Source of the DNA: Pectinatus haikarae | Lineage (GTDB): Bacteria; Bacillota; Negativicutes; Selenomonadales; Selenomonadaceae | Length of the DNA: 64,000 nt | Direction: 5' to 3' | Assembly: GCF_015732185.1 (NCBI RefSeq) | Contig: NZ_WIQM01000008.1 | Location: forward strand, 186,001-250,000 | Shown: positions 19,745 to 29,303 of the stretch, piece by piece | How positions within the stretch are numbered: position 1 is the first letter of the stretch | Layout: each line of letters starts with the position of its first letter | Notes under the pieces: model-generated | What the model saw: the letters and a program-made list of their open reading frames with translations, nothing else | Databases searched by the model: none | What the model was told of the DNA's origin: nothing | Program-made: the position numbers and the translations under genes

Positions 19745-19796
19745 TAAAAAAAGCACAGCAAATTATAAATCAGCAAAATAATTCACCGTGCTTTTA
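19745..19796 (-). terminator. Probable terminator after sucD
   Basis: On the minus strand AAAGCACGG and CTGTGCTTT pair (one G-U) around a long AT-rich loop and are followed by a run of seven T residues. Confidence 0.6.
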
Positions 19797-19866
19797 CATG
19801 TTATTGTTATTCTATAGTGTTTTTACACTGATTTTTTTCTTAAAGCTAAAAACTTAAAAATAATTA

Positions 19867-20769
19867 TTAACAGTTATGACATTCTTCATATATTCCTGCT
19901 GCCTTTAAAGTTTTGACCATCGTTTCTCCCATATGAGCAACAGTATCCGCAACTTCTATGCCTGCAGCATTAAGAGCTTTTATTTTGTCAGCAGCTGAAC
20001 CTTTTCCTCCGGAAATAATAGCTCCAGCATGTCCCATACGTTTGCCGGGAGGAGCCTGACGACCGCTTATAAATGCGGCTACAGGTTTTTTCATATTAGC
20101 ATGTATCCATGCCGCAGCATCTTCTTCCGCTGTTCCGCCTATTTCACCTATCATCAATACAGCCTTAGTTTCACTATCCTTATTGAACGATTCCAATACA
20201 TCAATGAAATCTGTCCCTTTTACAGGATCACCGCCTATACCAATAATGGTAGTCTGTCCAATTCCTGCATTACTCATCTGATACATAGCTTCATAAGTCA
20301 AAGTTCCTGAGCGTGAAATTATACCGACGTGACCTTTTTTGTGTATTGATCCTGGTATTATACCTATATTACATTCATCCGCAGTCATTATTCCCGGACA
20401 GTTAGGACCTATCATACGTGTTTTTTTGCCTTTAAGGTAGCGGCGAACCTTTATCATATCATCAACAGGAATATGTTCCGTAATGCAGACGACAACGTCC
20501 ATTTCCGCATTTATTGCTTCCAGTATACTATCTGCCGCAAATTTTGCAGGCACAAAAATAACTGAAGCATTTGCACCTGTCTTTTCTTTTGCCTCTGCCA
20601 CAGTATTAAAAACAGGAACTCCTTCTACAGTTTGTCCTCCCTTTCCGGGAGTCACACCGCCCACTATCTTAGTTCCATAGGCAAGCATATGATTTGTATG
20701 AAAAAGAGCTTGTTTTCCGGTAATTCCCTGTACTATTACTTTAGTATCTTTATTTATAAAAATTCCCAT
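19867..20769 (-). CDS. sucD: Succinate-CoA ligase, alpha subunit
   Basis: ADP- or GDP-forming succinyl-CoA synthetase alpha chain, 300 residues. The CoA-binding Rossmann part begins [15 protein letters not shown]; the phosphohistidine is in the [14 protein letters not shown] motif near residue 247, and [11 protein letters not shown] is present. It lies 23 bases after sucC in the same direction, so the two make a heterotetramer from one transcript. In propionate- or succinate-forming Negativicutes the enzyme links succinyl-CoA to ATP formation; that metabolic role is inference here. Confidence 0.96.
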   Translation of the reverse strand: MGIFINKDTKVIVQGITGKQALFHTNHMLAYGTKIVGGVTPGKGGQTVEGVPVFNTVAEAKEKTGANASVIFVPAKFAADSILEAINAEMDVVVCITEHIPVDDMIKVRRYLKGKKTRMIGPNCPGIMTADECNIGIIPGSIHKKGHVGIISRSGTLTYEAMYQMSNAGIGQTTIIGIGGDPVKGTDFIDVLESFNKDSETKAVLMIGEIGGTAEEDAAAWIHANMKKPVAAFISGRQAPPGKRMGHAGAIISGGKGSAADKIKALNAAGIEVADTVAHMGETMVKTLKAAGIYEECHNC

Positions 20770-20792
20770 AAAAAAATCCTCCTCTCCGTCAA

Positions 20793-21962
20793 TTAAGCAT
20801 TTTTAACTAATTCGACAACTTTTTTGGCACCTTCTGTCATGGATTCAACCATAATGACATTAGGAATATTGGCCTTTTTCAATATTTCCCGGCCTTCTTT
20901 TACATTTGTACCGTCCAGACGAACAACAATAGGCAATTTCAATTCAAGCATCTTATTTGCTTCAATAATACCTTCAGCGATAATATCACATTTATTTATA
21001 CCACCAAAAATATTAACAAAAATACCTTTTGCCTGCCCATCTGCTGTCATAATTTTAAATGCCTTGGCATCATCCTCTGCCGATCCCTGACCGCCTACAT
21101 CAAGAAAATTAGCTGGTTCTCCGCCATAATGTTTAATGATATCCACAGTAGCCATAGCCAACCCTGCTCCATTAACCATACACGCAACATTACCGCCCAG
21201 GTTCACATAATTAAGTCCTAATTCCGCCGCTTCCCTTTCTTTAGGATCTTCTTCTGTTTCATCACGCAATGCAATAATATCAGGATGACGGAACAAAGCA
21301 CTGTCATCAAAATTAAGCTTAACATCAAGTGCCATCACATTATTATCCTGCGTCAGAACTAAAGGATTTATTTCAGCCAAAGAGCAATCCTTATCCACGA
21401 ATACTTTATACAATCCAGTCATTAAAGAAGCTGCCTTATTAATGAGAGAAGGTTCAATATTTAATTTAAAAGCCATGCGGCGTGCCTGGAAAGGTGCAAG
21501 ACCAATAAACGGGTCTATATATTCTTTTATTATTTTATCCGGAGTAGATGAGGCTACTTCTTCTATTTCCATACCGCCCGCCTCTGAGCCTATCATAACG
21601 GTCTGCGCTGTATTGCGATCAATCGTGAAACTTAAGTACAATTCCTTAGCTATTTTACAGCCAGATTCTATCAAAAGACGATTTATTTTTTTTCCCTCTG
21701 GACCAGTCTGCTTCGTAACTAAAACTTTTCCAAAAAGTTCTTTTGCATAGCTTTTAACCTCTTCAGCAGATTTAGCAATTTTTACGCCACCAGCTTTTCC
21801 TCTTCCACCAGCATGAATCTGCGCTTTTACAACTATTACATCCTGTCCAAGCTCTTTAGCAACTTTTACTGCTTCCTCGGGTGAAAAAACCGGCTTACCA
21901 TCAGGAACAGATACGCCATAGGAACGAAGAATTTCTTTACCTTGATACTCATGAATATTCAT
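20793..21962 (-). CDS. sucC: Succinate-CoA ligase, beta subunit
   Basis: ATP-grasp chain of succinyl-CoA synthetase, 389 residues. Visible are [17 protein letters not shown] at the N-terminus, the nucleotide-binding [25 protein letters not shown] with metal-binding residues, and [15 protein letters not shown] with [18 protein letters not shown] at the subunit contact. The gene precedes sucD. A GGGGTG ribosome site lies 7 bases upstream. No terminator or other gene is seen in the 190-base AT-rich gap upstream. Confidence 0.96.
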   Translation of the reverse strand: MNIHEYQGKEILRSYGVSVPDGKPVFSPEEAVKVAKELGQDVIVVKAQIHAGGRGKAGGVKIAKSAEEVKSYAKELFGKVLVTKQTGPEGKKINRLLIESGCKIAKELYLSFTIDRNTAQTVMIGSEAGGMEIEEVASSTPDKIIKEYIDPFIGLAPFQARRMAFKLNIEPSLINKAASLMTGLYKVFVDKDCSLAEINPLVLTQDNNVMALDVKLNFDDSALFRHPDIIALRDETEEDPKEREAAELGLNYVNLGGNVACMVNGAGLAMATVDIIKHYGGEPANFLDVGGQGSAEDDAKAFKIMTADGQAKGIFVNIFGGINKCDIIAEGIIEANKMLELKLPIVVRLDGTNVKEGREILKKANIPNVIMVESMTEGAKKVVELVKNA

Positions 21963-22155
21963 TTAAACACCCCAATCCATTAAAATTTATTGCTGTAAAA
22001 AATTACAAGATATAATATATTGTAAATTTTCACAAAAAAAATAAAAACGGCATCAAAACAAAATATTTCAATAGATTCAACCATTTCCCATCATCTGCAA
22101 ATTATAAAAAATATGACGTAAAATGATCGAATCAATTATAAAAATAAAATAAGGA

Positions 22156-22506
22156 TTAATATATTTTTACGGTTTCGCCTCTATTGAAACTAGGAAAATA
22201 TGCTCCTTCAACAGACATTTGACCTGGTAACGAAGCTTTTTTATTAAATAAAATTGTACAATGTCCTATATCGGCCAAATTTTTATTAACATCCGAACCG
22301 ATATCAACTATCCTGAATTTTAGGGCTCCCCATTCAAGTGTATCCCCTGCTTCAATGTTTTCTGCAAGCTTTCCCTTCGTATGAACAATGGACATCGCTG
22401 CGAGTCCTTCACTACATCCATCATTTACAATAGTTATACATTTACTTGTTTTTAAAAGGCTTGATACATTTTCACCAACGGATACTATATCAAATGCATA
22501 CTTCAT
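22156..22506 (-). CDS. PTS glucitol/sorbitol IIA-like protein, orphan
   Basis: A 116-residue protein that resembles the IIA component of the glucitol PTS (SrlB/GutA fold). The family hallmark GHxTxxF is seen as DIGHCTILFNKKA, followed by LPGQMSVEG, matching the PG-V-V strand. A histidine in MSIVHTKGKLAE sits where the phosphorylated histidine is found in SrlB. No IIB or IIC gene lies nearby, so it may act as a regulator or serve a transporter elsewhere. It is flanked by sucC and a glycosyltransferase with gaps of about 110-190 bases and is probably transcribed alone. The family call is from pattern only. Confidence 0.7.
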   Translation of the reverse strand: MKYAFDIVSVGENVSSLLKTSKCITIVNDGCSEGLAAMSIVHTKGKLAENIEAGDTLEWGALKFRIVDIGSDVNKNLADIGHCTILFNKKASLPGQMSVEGAYFPSFNRGETVKIY

Positions 22507-22618
22507 CCTTACACCGCCTTATTTTTTATTATTATACCACAATTAAATAAAATTATGAAATAATTTAACGTCATATTAAAATAAATGATGACTATATGAA
22601 TTTTATATTATATCAATT

Positions 22619-23578
22619 CTATTTATTTATATTTAGCTGAATTTTCATTAGATCTCTAGCTGAATTTCCATAATAATATGCCGCTTTTTCATAATCACCT
22701 ATTTCTTCATAATTCCTCCCAGCAAGCAGCATAAGTTCTGGGGTATCAGGTTCCAAAAACTCTAAATCGTTCCATACAGATTGATATACATAGCCTTTAT
22801 ATAATTTATCCATTACAGGAGTATTCCCCTTTAACCAAGGTTTTGCTTCATTGACAAAATGCAATATTATATCATTTTTCTCTCTCAAATCAATCGTCGG
22901 ATCATTAGGAGCAGTCATTCTATTAAATTTATGTGGAAGATCATAAATATTGTTTTGAAGAATTACATTTATGGCATCCTGATCGGGAAGCAAAAAAAAT
23001 TCATAAAATTTAACATAACAATCTTCGATCAACTTTGTTATGTTTCCTAGTTTCCATAAATGCATATTTATAAGTAATACTCCAGAATTAAAATATTTAT
23101 CTGATTTTAACCCCAGCCGATCTATTTGTTCAATACCATGTTTCTTCTTATACTGACTGGCAGCTATTATATATTTATCCGGTATTTCTATGTCCCATAA
23201 TTGTTTTATATCCCCTACACACAACATATCTGCATCTAGGTATATCAATTTTTTTACATTATCGGGTAAAATTTGTGGGATAAATATTCTTAAAAGTATA
23301 GCCTTGTTAAAACGTTTATCCGTATAAATTGATAAATCAGGCAATGATTTTATTTTTTCTTCCAAATCATATGTTTTTATGTAAGCATTTTTATATAAAT
23401 TATTGAATAAATCTATTTTTTTTCTGTTTAAATCTGATAATTTTTCACTAATAGCAACATGAAATACTATTTTATTTCCCAAAGAATTCATTATTATGGA
23501 AGTCATTAAAATACCTGCATATGATAAATATTTATTATCCACACCCAATGCTATATTTATAATGTTTTTTTCTGTCAT
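22619..23578 (-). CDS. Glycosyltransferase family 8 protein with C-terminal TPR-like repeat
   Basis: A 319-residue retaining sugar transferase of the LPS galactosyl/glucosyltransferase type. INIALGVDNKYLSYAGILMTSI is the nucleotide-sugar start, LIYLDADMLCVGDIKQLWD carries the metal-binding DxD, and YFNSGVLLINMHLW and FLLPDQDAINVI are the usual GT8 motifs. Near the end, LMLLAGRNYEEIGDYEKAAY looks like one tetratricopeptide repeat, which is unusual. Its ATG overlaps the remB stop by four bases (ATGA), placing it in the dnaA-recF transcript. GT8 enzymes decorate lipopolysaccharide or surface glycans; the acceptor is unknown. Confidence 0.88.
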   Translation of the reverse strand: MTEKNIINIALGVDNKYLSYAGILMTSIIMNSLGNKIVFHVAISEKLSDLNRKKIDLFNNLYKNAYIKTYDLEEKIKSLPDLSIYTDKRFNKAILLRIFIPQILPDNVKKLIYLDADMLCVGDIKQLWDIEIPDKYIIAASQYKKKHGIEQIDRLGLKSDKYFNSGVLLINMHLWKLGNITKLIEDCYVKFYEFFLLPDQDAINVILQNNIYDLPHKFNRMTAPNDPTIDLREKNDIILHFVNEAKPWLKGNTPVMDKLYKGYVYQSVWNDLEFLEPDTPELMLLAGRNYEEIGDYEKAAYYYGNSARDLMKIQLNINK

Positions 23579-23817
23579 TTATTTACCGCCATAAAATTTT
23601 GTCCTATTGAACGATTATATAGAGTTGATGCAGATATAGATGATATATAGATTTTATTATCCGTTACTATACAGGATTTAGGCAAACTTTTTGATATATC
23701 CTCAATTCTTTCTTTCATTGCCAATATAAATTCATCATTCTTTTTATTTTTTATATCATATATAGCAATCACATTTTTCAAAGGAATAGATACATTTTGT
23801 CCTATATGGAGAAACAT
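23575..23817 (-). CDS. remB: RemB-like DUF370 protein
   Basis: An 80-residue protein resembling YaaB/RemB, an extracellular matrix regulator found between recF and gyrB in Bacillus. MFLHIGQNVSIPLKNVIAIYD matches the start of the family and the YISSISASTLYNR segment matches its end. The gene overlaps the stop of the dciA-like gene by one base and the GT8 start by four, so all are coupled. In Bacillus the protein acts with RemA and SlrR to activate biofilm genes; here only the family and position are certain. Confidence 0.8.
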   Translation of the reverse strand: MFLHIGQNVSIPLKNVIAIYDIKNKKNDEFILAMKERIEDISKSLPKSCIVTDNKIYISSISASTLYNRSIGQNFMAVNK

Positions 23818-24728
23818 TAATTTTCCCCCTTTTTTTCCATCAATTTTTTCATTTCATTATATATCAAATCATATTTAAGCCTGTTTATATTTTCTTTCAC
23901 TACCTTTTGGTTTATCTGCTCCGGAGGCAATGCCTTATAAAGCATAATAAGGGTCTTAAGCTGAATATCATCATACGATGTAATTTTTAAATTTATTGTC
24001 ATGCGCTGAACTAAACTTATTCTAGCCTTGTTGACCATATCTGCAGAGCAATTGTCAACATAGTTCTTTATTTCTCCATATCTAGCCCAAGGTCTAGTCA
24101 TTAATATTTTTCTTATCTGAGAATAATTTATATTTTTAAGTTCACGTCTGCAATTATCACAGTAATCTTCTTCTGCTGCGCATAATGCAGCACATTTTTT
24201 ACATTCATGCCAATTATTTTGTTTTTTAATCTTATTAATTTTTTCATTTACTATTAAAACTTTTTTAATATATTTTGCCAGATCTTCATCATTAATTGCC
24301 GCACATTTTTTTTCAACAGAAATCATTTCAGCTTCAGAGAGTTCTGTATTTGCTAATATTCTCTTTGTATTTTTTTTCTCCTTTATTCTCGACGAAATTA
24401 TTTTATTACTGCCATTTTTTCCATAAGTGAAGTGTATATCTTTTATCAATTTATATTGAAGAGCATTATTTATTTTATCTAAAATATCAAATTTCATATA
24501 CAAAAGATTATTTGCCCATACACTGCTGGATGTGCCTATATGCAAAGTACCAAATGCAAAATTTTTTGGAACAGCATGATCTGCTATGTCTTTTCCCACT
24601 ATAGATTCCCAATAAAATCTTATTAAATAAAGTTTATATTCCGGAGATTTAGTAAGATGATTTAGGGCCCTGGGCATTATTTGACCAACACTGTTAAAAT
24701 CAGTATTCTTTCTTTTTCTTTTCAGCAT
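23817..24728 (-). CDS. DciA-like (DUF721) protein with C-terminal zinc ribbon
   Basis: A 303-residue protein. Residues about 10-100 fit DUF721, the DciA domain that loads the DnaB helicase in bacteria without DnaC or DnaI: LYLIRFYWESIVGKDIADHA and LHIGTSSSVWANNLLYMK are the conserved parts. After a lysine-rich linker, CKKCAALCAAEEDYCDNCRREL near 177-198 contains two CxxC pairs and would bind zinc. The C-terminal third is helical and unrecognised. The gene starts seven bases inside recF and is coupled to remB. A helicase-loading or replication role is inference from the domain and the dnaA-dnaN-recF neighbours. Confidence 0.7.
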   Translation of the reverse strand: MLKRKRKNTDFNSVGQIMPRALNHLTKSPEYKLYLIRFYWESIVGKDIADHAVPKNFAFGTLHIGTSSSVWANNLLYMKFDILDKINNALQYKLIKDIHFTYGKNGSNKIISSRIKEKKNTKRILANTELSEAEMISVEKKCAAINDEDLAKYIKKVLIVNEKINKIKKQNNWHECKKCAALCAAEEDYCDNCRRELKNINYSQIRKILMTRPWARYGEIKNYVDNCSADMVNKARISLVQRMTINLKITSYDDIQLKTLIMLYKALPPEQINQKVVKENINRLKYDLIYNEMKKLMEKKGEN

Positions 24729-25837
24729 TCTGCAGTCCTTACATCGCCCAGCGACACATTATAAAGATGAGCGTCTTTTAGATCAGCAAACATAGAAATA
24801 TCAGTAGCTGTAACAATTGTTTGTATCTTTTTTTCTTTAAAAAATACTAACATTTTTTCTCTTCTATTTTTATCAAGTTCACTCATAACGTCATCTAAAA
24901 GTAATACAGGATATTGACTGGTGATACTTTTTATATATTCTAGTTCAGCCAACTTTAAAGATAAAACAGTAGTTCTTTGCTGTCCTTGAGAACCAAAATT
25001 TTTTAGATTTATTTTATTTATAAAAAATTCTATATCATCATGGTGTGGACCGGCTCCAGTACTTCCCCGCCTGATATCATCCAATCTGTTTCTTTTTATA
25101 GTATCAGCATACAATTCTTTTAAATTTTCCATATTATTTTCTGCAAACTCTATATTGTTTATTTTATAGTTCATAGTAAGAATTTCCCTATTATCGGATA
25201 TATTTTTCTGCATAACAGCTGCAAAATTTGACAGTTGATTTATTGCAGCATAACGTTTTTTCCATATGAAAACAGCTGTATCTATAAGCTGCCTATCCCA
25301 TATATCAAGCATAGAAGCTTTTTGTTTTTTTTCTCTTATGGATTTTAAAAGGTTATTTCTTTGACTTGTTATCTTATTATATTTTACCAGCATATCATAA
25401 TAAAATATATCAGTCTGAGACAATTCAATATCCAAAAATCTTCGACGGAGACTTGGTGATCCTTTTATTAAAAGTAAATCTTCAGGAGAAAACATTACTA
25501 TGGTAATATTTCCCGGCAGATTTTTTTGCCGTATATTTCCGCCATTAAGTATTATTTGACGGCGTTTTAGTTTATTTAAATAAATTTTGATATTATTTTC
25601 TATATCTATCCTTGAAAAATCAATATTTATTACTGCCTCATTTTTCTGCCATGATATCAGATCTGCATCATTCTTTATGCGATATGATGTACCCAAAGCA
25701 GCATAGTATATTGCTTCTATTATGTTGGTTTTACCTTGAGCATTGTTTCCTGTAAATATATTTAAAGCTGGCGAAAAAGTCAATTCAAGAGTTTTATAGC
25801 TGCGAAAATTTTTAAGCAGTAATTTATTTATATTCAT
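24722..25837 (-). CDS. recF: DNA replication and repair protein RecF
   Basis: SMC-like ATPase that binds gapped DNA and helps RecOR load RecA. The Walker A GNNAQGKTNIIEAIYYAA is near residue 29; the signature and Walker B parts are SQGQQRTTVLSLKLAELEYI and PVLLLDDVMSELD. The ATG at 25837 gives MNINKLLLKNFRSYK, 371 residues; an ATG two codons upstream is too close to GGGAT to be the main start. It follows dnaN after 47 bases. Confidence 0.95.
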   Translation of the reverse strand: MNINKLLLKNFRSYKTLELTFSPALNIFTGNNAQGKTNIIEAIYYAALGTSYRIKNDADLISWQKNEAVINIDFSRIDIENNIKIYLNKLKRRQIILNGGNIRQKNLPGNITIVMFSPEDLLLIKGSPSLRRRFLDIELSQTDIFYYDMLVKYNKITSQRNNLLKSIREKKQKASMLDIWDRQLIDTAVFIWKKRYAAINQLSNFAAVMQKNISDNREILTMNYKINNIEFAENNMENLKELYADTIKRNRLDDIRRGSTGAGPHHDDIEFFINKINLKNFGSQGQQRTTVLSLKLAELEYIKSITSQYPVLLLDDVMSELDKNRREKMLVFFKEKKIQTIVTATDISMFADLKDAHLYNVSLGDVRTAEC

Positions 25838-25890
25838 AAACATATCCCGTATAAATTATAGAAACATTAAAAAACAAAAATGATATTTTA

Positions 25891-27009
25891 TTATATAGCC
25901 TTGCGTACAGGCGTGACTACATAAATAAACAAGTCATCACCGACTGCTTTTATAGAAGCCGGACTGGTTTCAGTATTAAAAGAAAACGTTATATCTTCTG
26001 TATTTATATATTTAAGCATATCCAGTATATATCTGGCATTAAAGGCTATACTTATGGGTTGACCATTGAGTTTTATATTTATGTTTTCTTCAGCTTTTCC
26101 TATTTCTGGGTTATTTGATGATAAAAGTAAGTTATTTGTGTCAAAATTAAGTGTAATAATATTATATTGATTAGAACGGGATATCAATGCTACGCGATCT
26201 ATTGCACTTTGTAATTCTCGTGTTTTTATAAGAGCAGATGAGCTAAATGAGGGGGGAATAACATTGTTATAATCGGGGAACTGACCCTCTATTAATCTGG
26301 AAACAATGTAGACATTATCATAACTGAAGCTGATCTGATTGTGAGAATAGATAATATCTACATCAGTAGGAATATCAGAAGCAAGTAATGTGGATAAATC
26401 GTTGAGTATTTTAGCAGGAATTATTAGTTTCGCTGTTATGTTTGTTTTGTTATCATCCATTATTTCTTTTTTTACAGCAAGCCTGTGTGTATTGGTAGCC
26501 GCCATAGTTATTTCAGCATTATTAAGATCAAATAAACATCCTGTGAAAACAGGTCTCATCATTTCTGTGGCACAGGCGAATGATGTTTTTTTAATTAAAT
26601 CAATAAGTACATTGCTTTTTATTGAGATATTGTTATTGCTTTCTAATTTTTTAATTTTAGGAAATTCAGATGAAGCCATACTTAGAAGGTTAAATTTTGC
26701 TGTGTTTGATTTTATAGTTACTGTATTTTGTTCGGAATTTGATGCTATTTCTATTTCTTCTCCTGGTAATGTTTTTATTACGTCTGCAAAGTATTTGCCT
26801 GGAAGTACTAAAGTTCCTTCTTCTTTTATATCTGCGGTTATTTTACAGATTATACCTATATCATAATCTGTTGTTTCTATTTTTAGTATATCATTTTCTG
26901 CATGTATGTATATCCCTGAAAGTATTGGCATTTGAGGTTTGCTTGATATGGCTTTTATGTTGATTTGAATAGCTTGTAAAAGGTCATTTTTGGTACATAT
27001 GAAATTCAT
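25891..27009 (-). CDS. dnaN: DNA polymerase III, beta sliding clamp
   Basis: Ring-shaped processivity clamp for DNA polymerase III. At 372 residues it has three clamp folds; ISSKPQMPILSGIYIHAEND, ATEMMRPVFTGCLFDL and RLIEGQFPDYNNVIPP are conserved, and the chain ends VVTPVRKAI where most clamps end in PMR. The ATG lies 8 bases after AAGGAG. The gap to dnaA contains the origin unwinding element. Its base composition is AT-rich like the recF and remB genes next to it. Confidence 0.96.
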   Translation of the reverse strand: MNFICTKNDLLQAIQINIKAISSKPQMPILSGIYIHAENDILKIETTDYDIGIICKITADIKEEGTLVLPGKYFADVIKTLPGEEIEIASNSEQNTVTIKSNTAKFNLLSMASSEFPKIKKLESNNNISIKSNVLIDLIKKTSFACATEMMRPVFTGCLFDLNNAEITMAATNTHRLAVKKEIMDDNKTNITAKLIIPAKILNDLSTLLASDIPTDVDIIYSHNQISFSYDNVYIVSRLIEGQFPDYNNVIPPSFSSSALIKTRELQSAIDRVALISRSNQYNIITLNFDTNNLLLSSNNPEIGKAEENINIKLNGQPISIAFNARYILDMLKYINTEDITFSFNTETSPASIKAVGDDLFIYVVTPVRKAI

Positions 27010-27017
27010 TTTATTCT

Positions 27018-27090
27018 CCTTATTTATTATTAATATATATTTATATAAAGTTAGTCGTCGTAGTCGTAGGGGCTGTGAAAATGTTGATAA
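27018..27090 (-). other. oriC: Origin unwinding element: DnaA boxes, GC block, DnaA-trio repeats, AT-rich tract
   Basis: Reading in the dnaA direction: TTATCAACA (27090-27082), TTTTCACA (27081-27074), a CCCC block, then the trinucleotide series TAC GAC TAC GAC GAC TAA (27068-27051), then a purely AT tract to 27018. This is the order of the basal unwinding system described in Bacillus subtilis, where DnaA spreads from the boxes onto single-stranded trios. It is seen directly; function is inferred. Confidence 0.8.
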
Positions 27091-27135
27091 CTTGCTTTTT
27101 ATCTTTTGTAGTAAGGTTTTTTTGTGTTAATAAGC

Positions 27136-27246
27136 TGTTGATAAGTATAGCTTCTGAATTCACAAATTCACATTTTAAAGAGCTATAGTTTTTTATCCAC
27201 ATAAAGTTCACCTTTTATACATATTAAATACACATTTTGTGGATAA
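27136..27246. other. oriC: DnaA boxes between dnaA and dnaN
   Basis: Three more boxes accompany the unwinding element: TGTTGATAA at 27136-27144, the consensus TTATCCACA at 27193-27201, and TGTGGATAA at 27238-27246 next to the dnaA stop. Orientation is mixed. Confidence 0.75.
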
Positions 27247-27255
27247 GTATTTAGA

Positions 27256-28674
27256 TTAAATATTTTTTATCTTATTTGTCAACTCTTTAATGGTATTATC
27301 AAGTTTTTTATCAGATTTTCGTCCTTGACTGATTTTATCATAGGCATGTATGACTGTAGTGTGATCTCGTCCGCCAAAAATTTCACCTATACGCGGTAAG
27401 GATGAATCAGTTAATTCTCTGCATAAGTACATAGCTATTTGACGGGGAAAAGCCAGATTTCTTGTTCTTTTTTTCGCGACTAATTCGGCAATATCTATTT
27501 TAAAATAAGATGAAACAATTTCCTGCACAAGCTCAAGGGTCACTGTACGGCTTTCATTATTTGTAAATACATTTTTTAATGCCTCCGCAGCTAATTCTTT
27601 TGTTATTACTTGTTTGTTCAGTGAAGAAAAAGCCATTACACGAGTGAGTGCCCCTTCCAGTTCCCTGATGTTGTTATCTATACGGCTGGCAATATATACC
27701 ATAACATCATTAGGAACAGTAAGATTTTCTAATAAAGCCTTTTTCCTTAAAATTGCTATACGTGTTTCAAGATCAGGAGCTTGAATATCAGTTATAAGGC
27801 CCCATTCAAAACGAGACCGTAAACGATCTTCAAGAGTTTGTATTTCCCGCGGATGCCGGTCACTTGATATTATTATTTGTTTATTGGCATCGTGCAGGGT
27901 GTTAAAAGTATGAAAGAATTCTTCCTGGGTATGTTCTTTTTTAGAAAGAAATTGGATATCATCAACAAGCAGCACATCAATATTTCTATATTTTTGTCTA
28001 AAAGCTTCTGGTTTGCCGTCGCGGATAGAGTTTATAAGTTCATTTGTAAATTTTTCGCTTGATATATATAGAACACGCATATCTGGATTATTTTGCAGTA
28101 TTTTATGACCTATTGCATGCATGAGATGTGTTTTGCCAAGCCCCACACCGCCATACATAAAAAAAGGATTGTAAACTTTAGCGGGAGATTCTGCTACTGC
28201 TAAAGCGGCTGCATGGGCAAAGCGATTAGAATTCCCCGTTACGAATGTTTCAAATGTATATTTATGGTTTAAAGATGATGAGTCTCCAGGTACTATAGGT
28301 AAGGGTGCATTATTTTTAGGAAAATCTGAAACCGAGGGTTCCTCTATTTTATTGACGGGAGCAGCAGGTGTATAAATTAAAGGAATTTGTGTCTGATCTT
28401 CTTCTTGCATGGTGTCTTGTAAATGAAAGCTGGTTATTATAATATCAAGTCTTGCTTTTGTGACATCATAGCTTGCATCAAGAATAAGCTGCATATAATG
28501 TTTTTCGATCCAATCTTTGGAAAAATCTGTCGGTGTTCCGAGTTGCAGAGCTGTAGTTGTTAATGTCATTGGTTTTATAGGTTTGAGCCATGTGTCGCAT
28601 ACCATTTTTGAAAGAGAATTTTCCAATTTTTTCAGTATTTCTTCCCAAGTAGCATATAACTGTGCATTCTCCAT
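27256..28674 (-). CDS. dnaA: Chromosomal replication initiator DnaA
   Basis: AAA+ initiator that binds DnaA boxes and opens the origin. Domain I is at the N-terminus ([21 protein letters not shown]), followed by a variable linker to about residue 135. Domain III has [22 protein letters not shown] (Walker A near 174-181), [10 protein letters not shown] (Walker B) and [21 protein letters not shown]. Domain IV contains [19 protein letters not shown] and [11 protein letters not shown], the box-binding signature. Length 472 is normal. Clusters of DnaA boxes flank it on both sides, so initiation and autoregulation are likely from these regions. Confidence 0.98.
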   Translation of the reverse strand: MENAQLYATWEEILKKLENSLSKMVCDTWLKPIKPMTLTTTALQLGTPTDFSKDWIEKHYMQLILDASYDVTKARLDIIITSFHLQDTMQEEDQTQIPLIYTPAAPVNKIEEPSVSDFPKNNAPLPIVPGDSSSLNHKYTFETFVTGNSNRFAHAAALAVAESPAKVYNPFFMYGGVGLGKTHLMHAIGHKILQNNPDMRVLYISSEKFTNELINSIRDGKPEAFRQKYRNIDVLLVDDIQFLSKKEHTQEEFFHTFNTLHDANKQIIISSDRHPREIQTLEDRLRSRFEWGLITDIQAPDLETRIAILRKKALLENLTVPNDVMVYIASRIDNNIRELEGALTRVMAFSSLNKQVITKELAAEALKNVFTNNESRTVTLELVQEIVSSYFKIDIAELVAKKRTRNLAFPRQIAMYLCRELTDSSLPRIGEIFGGRDHTTVIHAYDKISQGRKSDKKLDNTIKELTNKIKNI

Positions 28675-28805
28675 TAAAAAGATCCTTTCTGTCTATAAGT
28701 TTAAAACAGGTTGTAATTTATCAAAATACTGAGGAAATTTGATCCTGTCTATTAAGCATATGTAATAATAGTCGATTAAAAAAAGTATTTATCGGACAAA
28801 AAAAG

Positions 28806-28975
28806 TTATCCACAAAGTTATGCACAATTGTTGATAACTTCAAATTTTTTTAAAGTCTTGTCTCTATTAGGCAATGAAAAAGCTTTAAGAAAAAAATACT
28901 GGTAATCAAGTATCTACAAAGCTGTTGATAAAATATGTGGATAAAATAAAAATATGTGGATAAATATGTGGATAT
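28806..28975. other. oriC: DnaA-box cluster upstream of dnaA, second half of a bipartite origin
   Basis: In the 430-base gap between dnaA and rpmH: TTATCCACA at 28806, TTATGCACA at 28818, TGTTGATAA at 28829 and 28923, TGTGGATAA at 28936 and 28955, and TGTGGATAT at 28967. Boxes in the left half point mostly one way and those in the right half the other. The rest of the gap is AT-rich and without genes. Coding direction switches here, from minus to plus, as expected at an origin. Confidence 0.85.
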
Positions 28976-29029
28976 GTATATATCATCTTATCAAAAGCCA
29001 ATAAAGTTATCAATAATTATTTTGAATTG

Positions 29030-29058
29030 TTGACACTATAAGCCGTGTAGTCTATAAT
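29030..29058 (+). promoter_or_regulatory. Consensus promoter of rpmH
   Basis: TTGACA at 29030-29035 and TATAAT at 29053-29058 with 17 bases between: a perfect housekeeping promoter about 45 bases before the rpmH start. Confidence 0.85.
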
Positions 29059-29104
29059 TTCATATAGCAAATTGTCATTTTATTAGTTTAAGGAGGTGTA
29101 TAGA

Positions 29105-29239
29105 GTGAAAAGAACATTTCAACCTAACAACCATTGGAAAAAGCAAACTCATGGATTTCGTGAACGCATGAAAACAAAGGGCGGACAGTTAGTTATTAAA
29201 AGAAGGCGCGCCCGCGGCAGAAAGAAATTATCTGCATAA
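29105..29239 (+). CDS. rpmH: 50S ribosomal protein L34
   Basis: A 44-residue basic ribosomal protein. Reading from GTG at 29105 gives a start [15 protein letters not shown], then [20 protein letters not shown] and [10 protein letters not shown], which matches L34 end to end. AAGGAGG lies 8 bases upstream. The usual family start is MKRTFQP, so the GTG is the right codon. The gene opens the plus-strand rpmH-rnpA-yidD-yidC-jag run. Confidence 0.97.
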   Translation: MKRTFQPNNHWKKQTHGFRERMKTKGGQLVIKRRRARGRKKLSA

Positions 29240-29303
29240 GCACGGAATATAATATAGATTGCCTGAAGTTTTTGTGTAGTCTTAATAAAATTAATCGTGC
29301 GCA

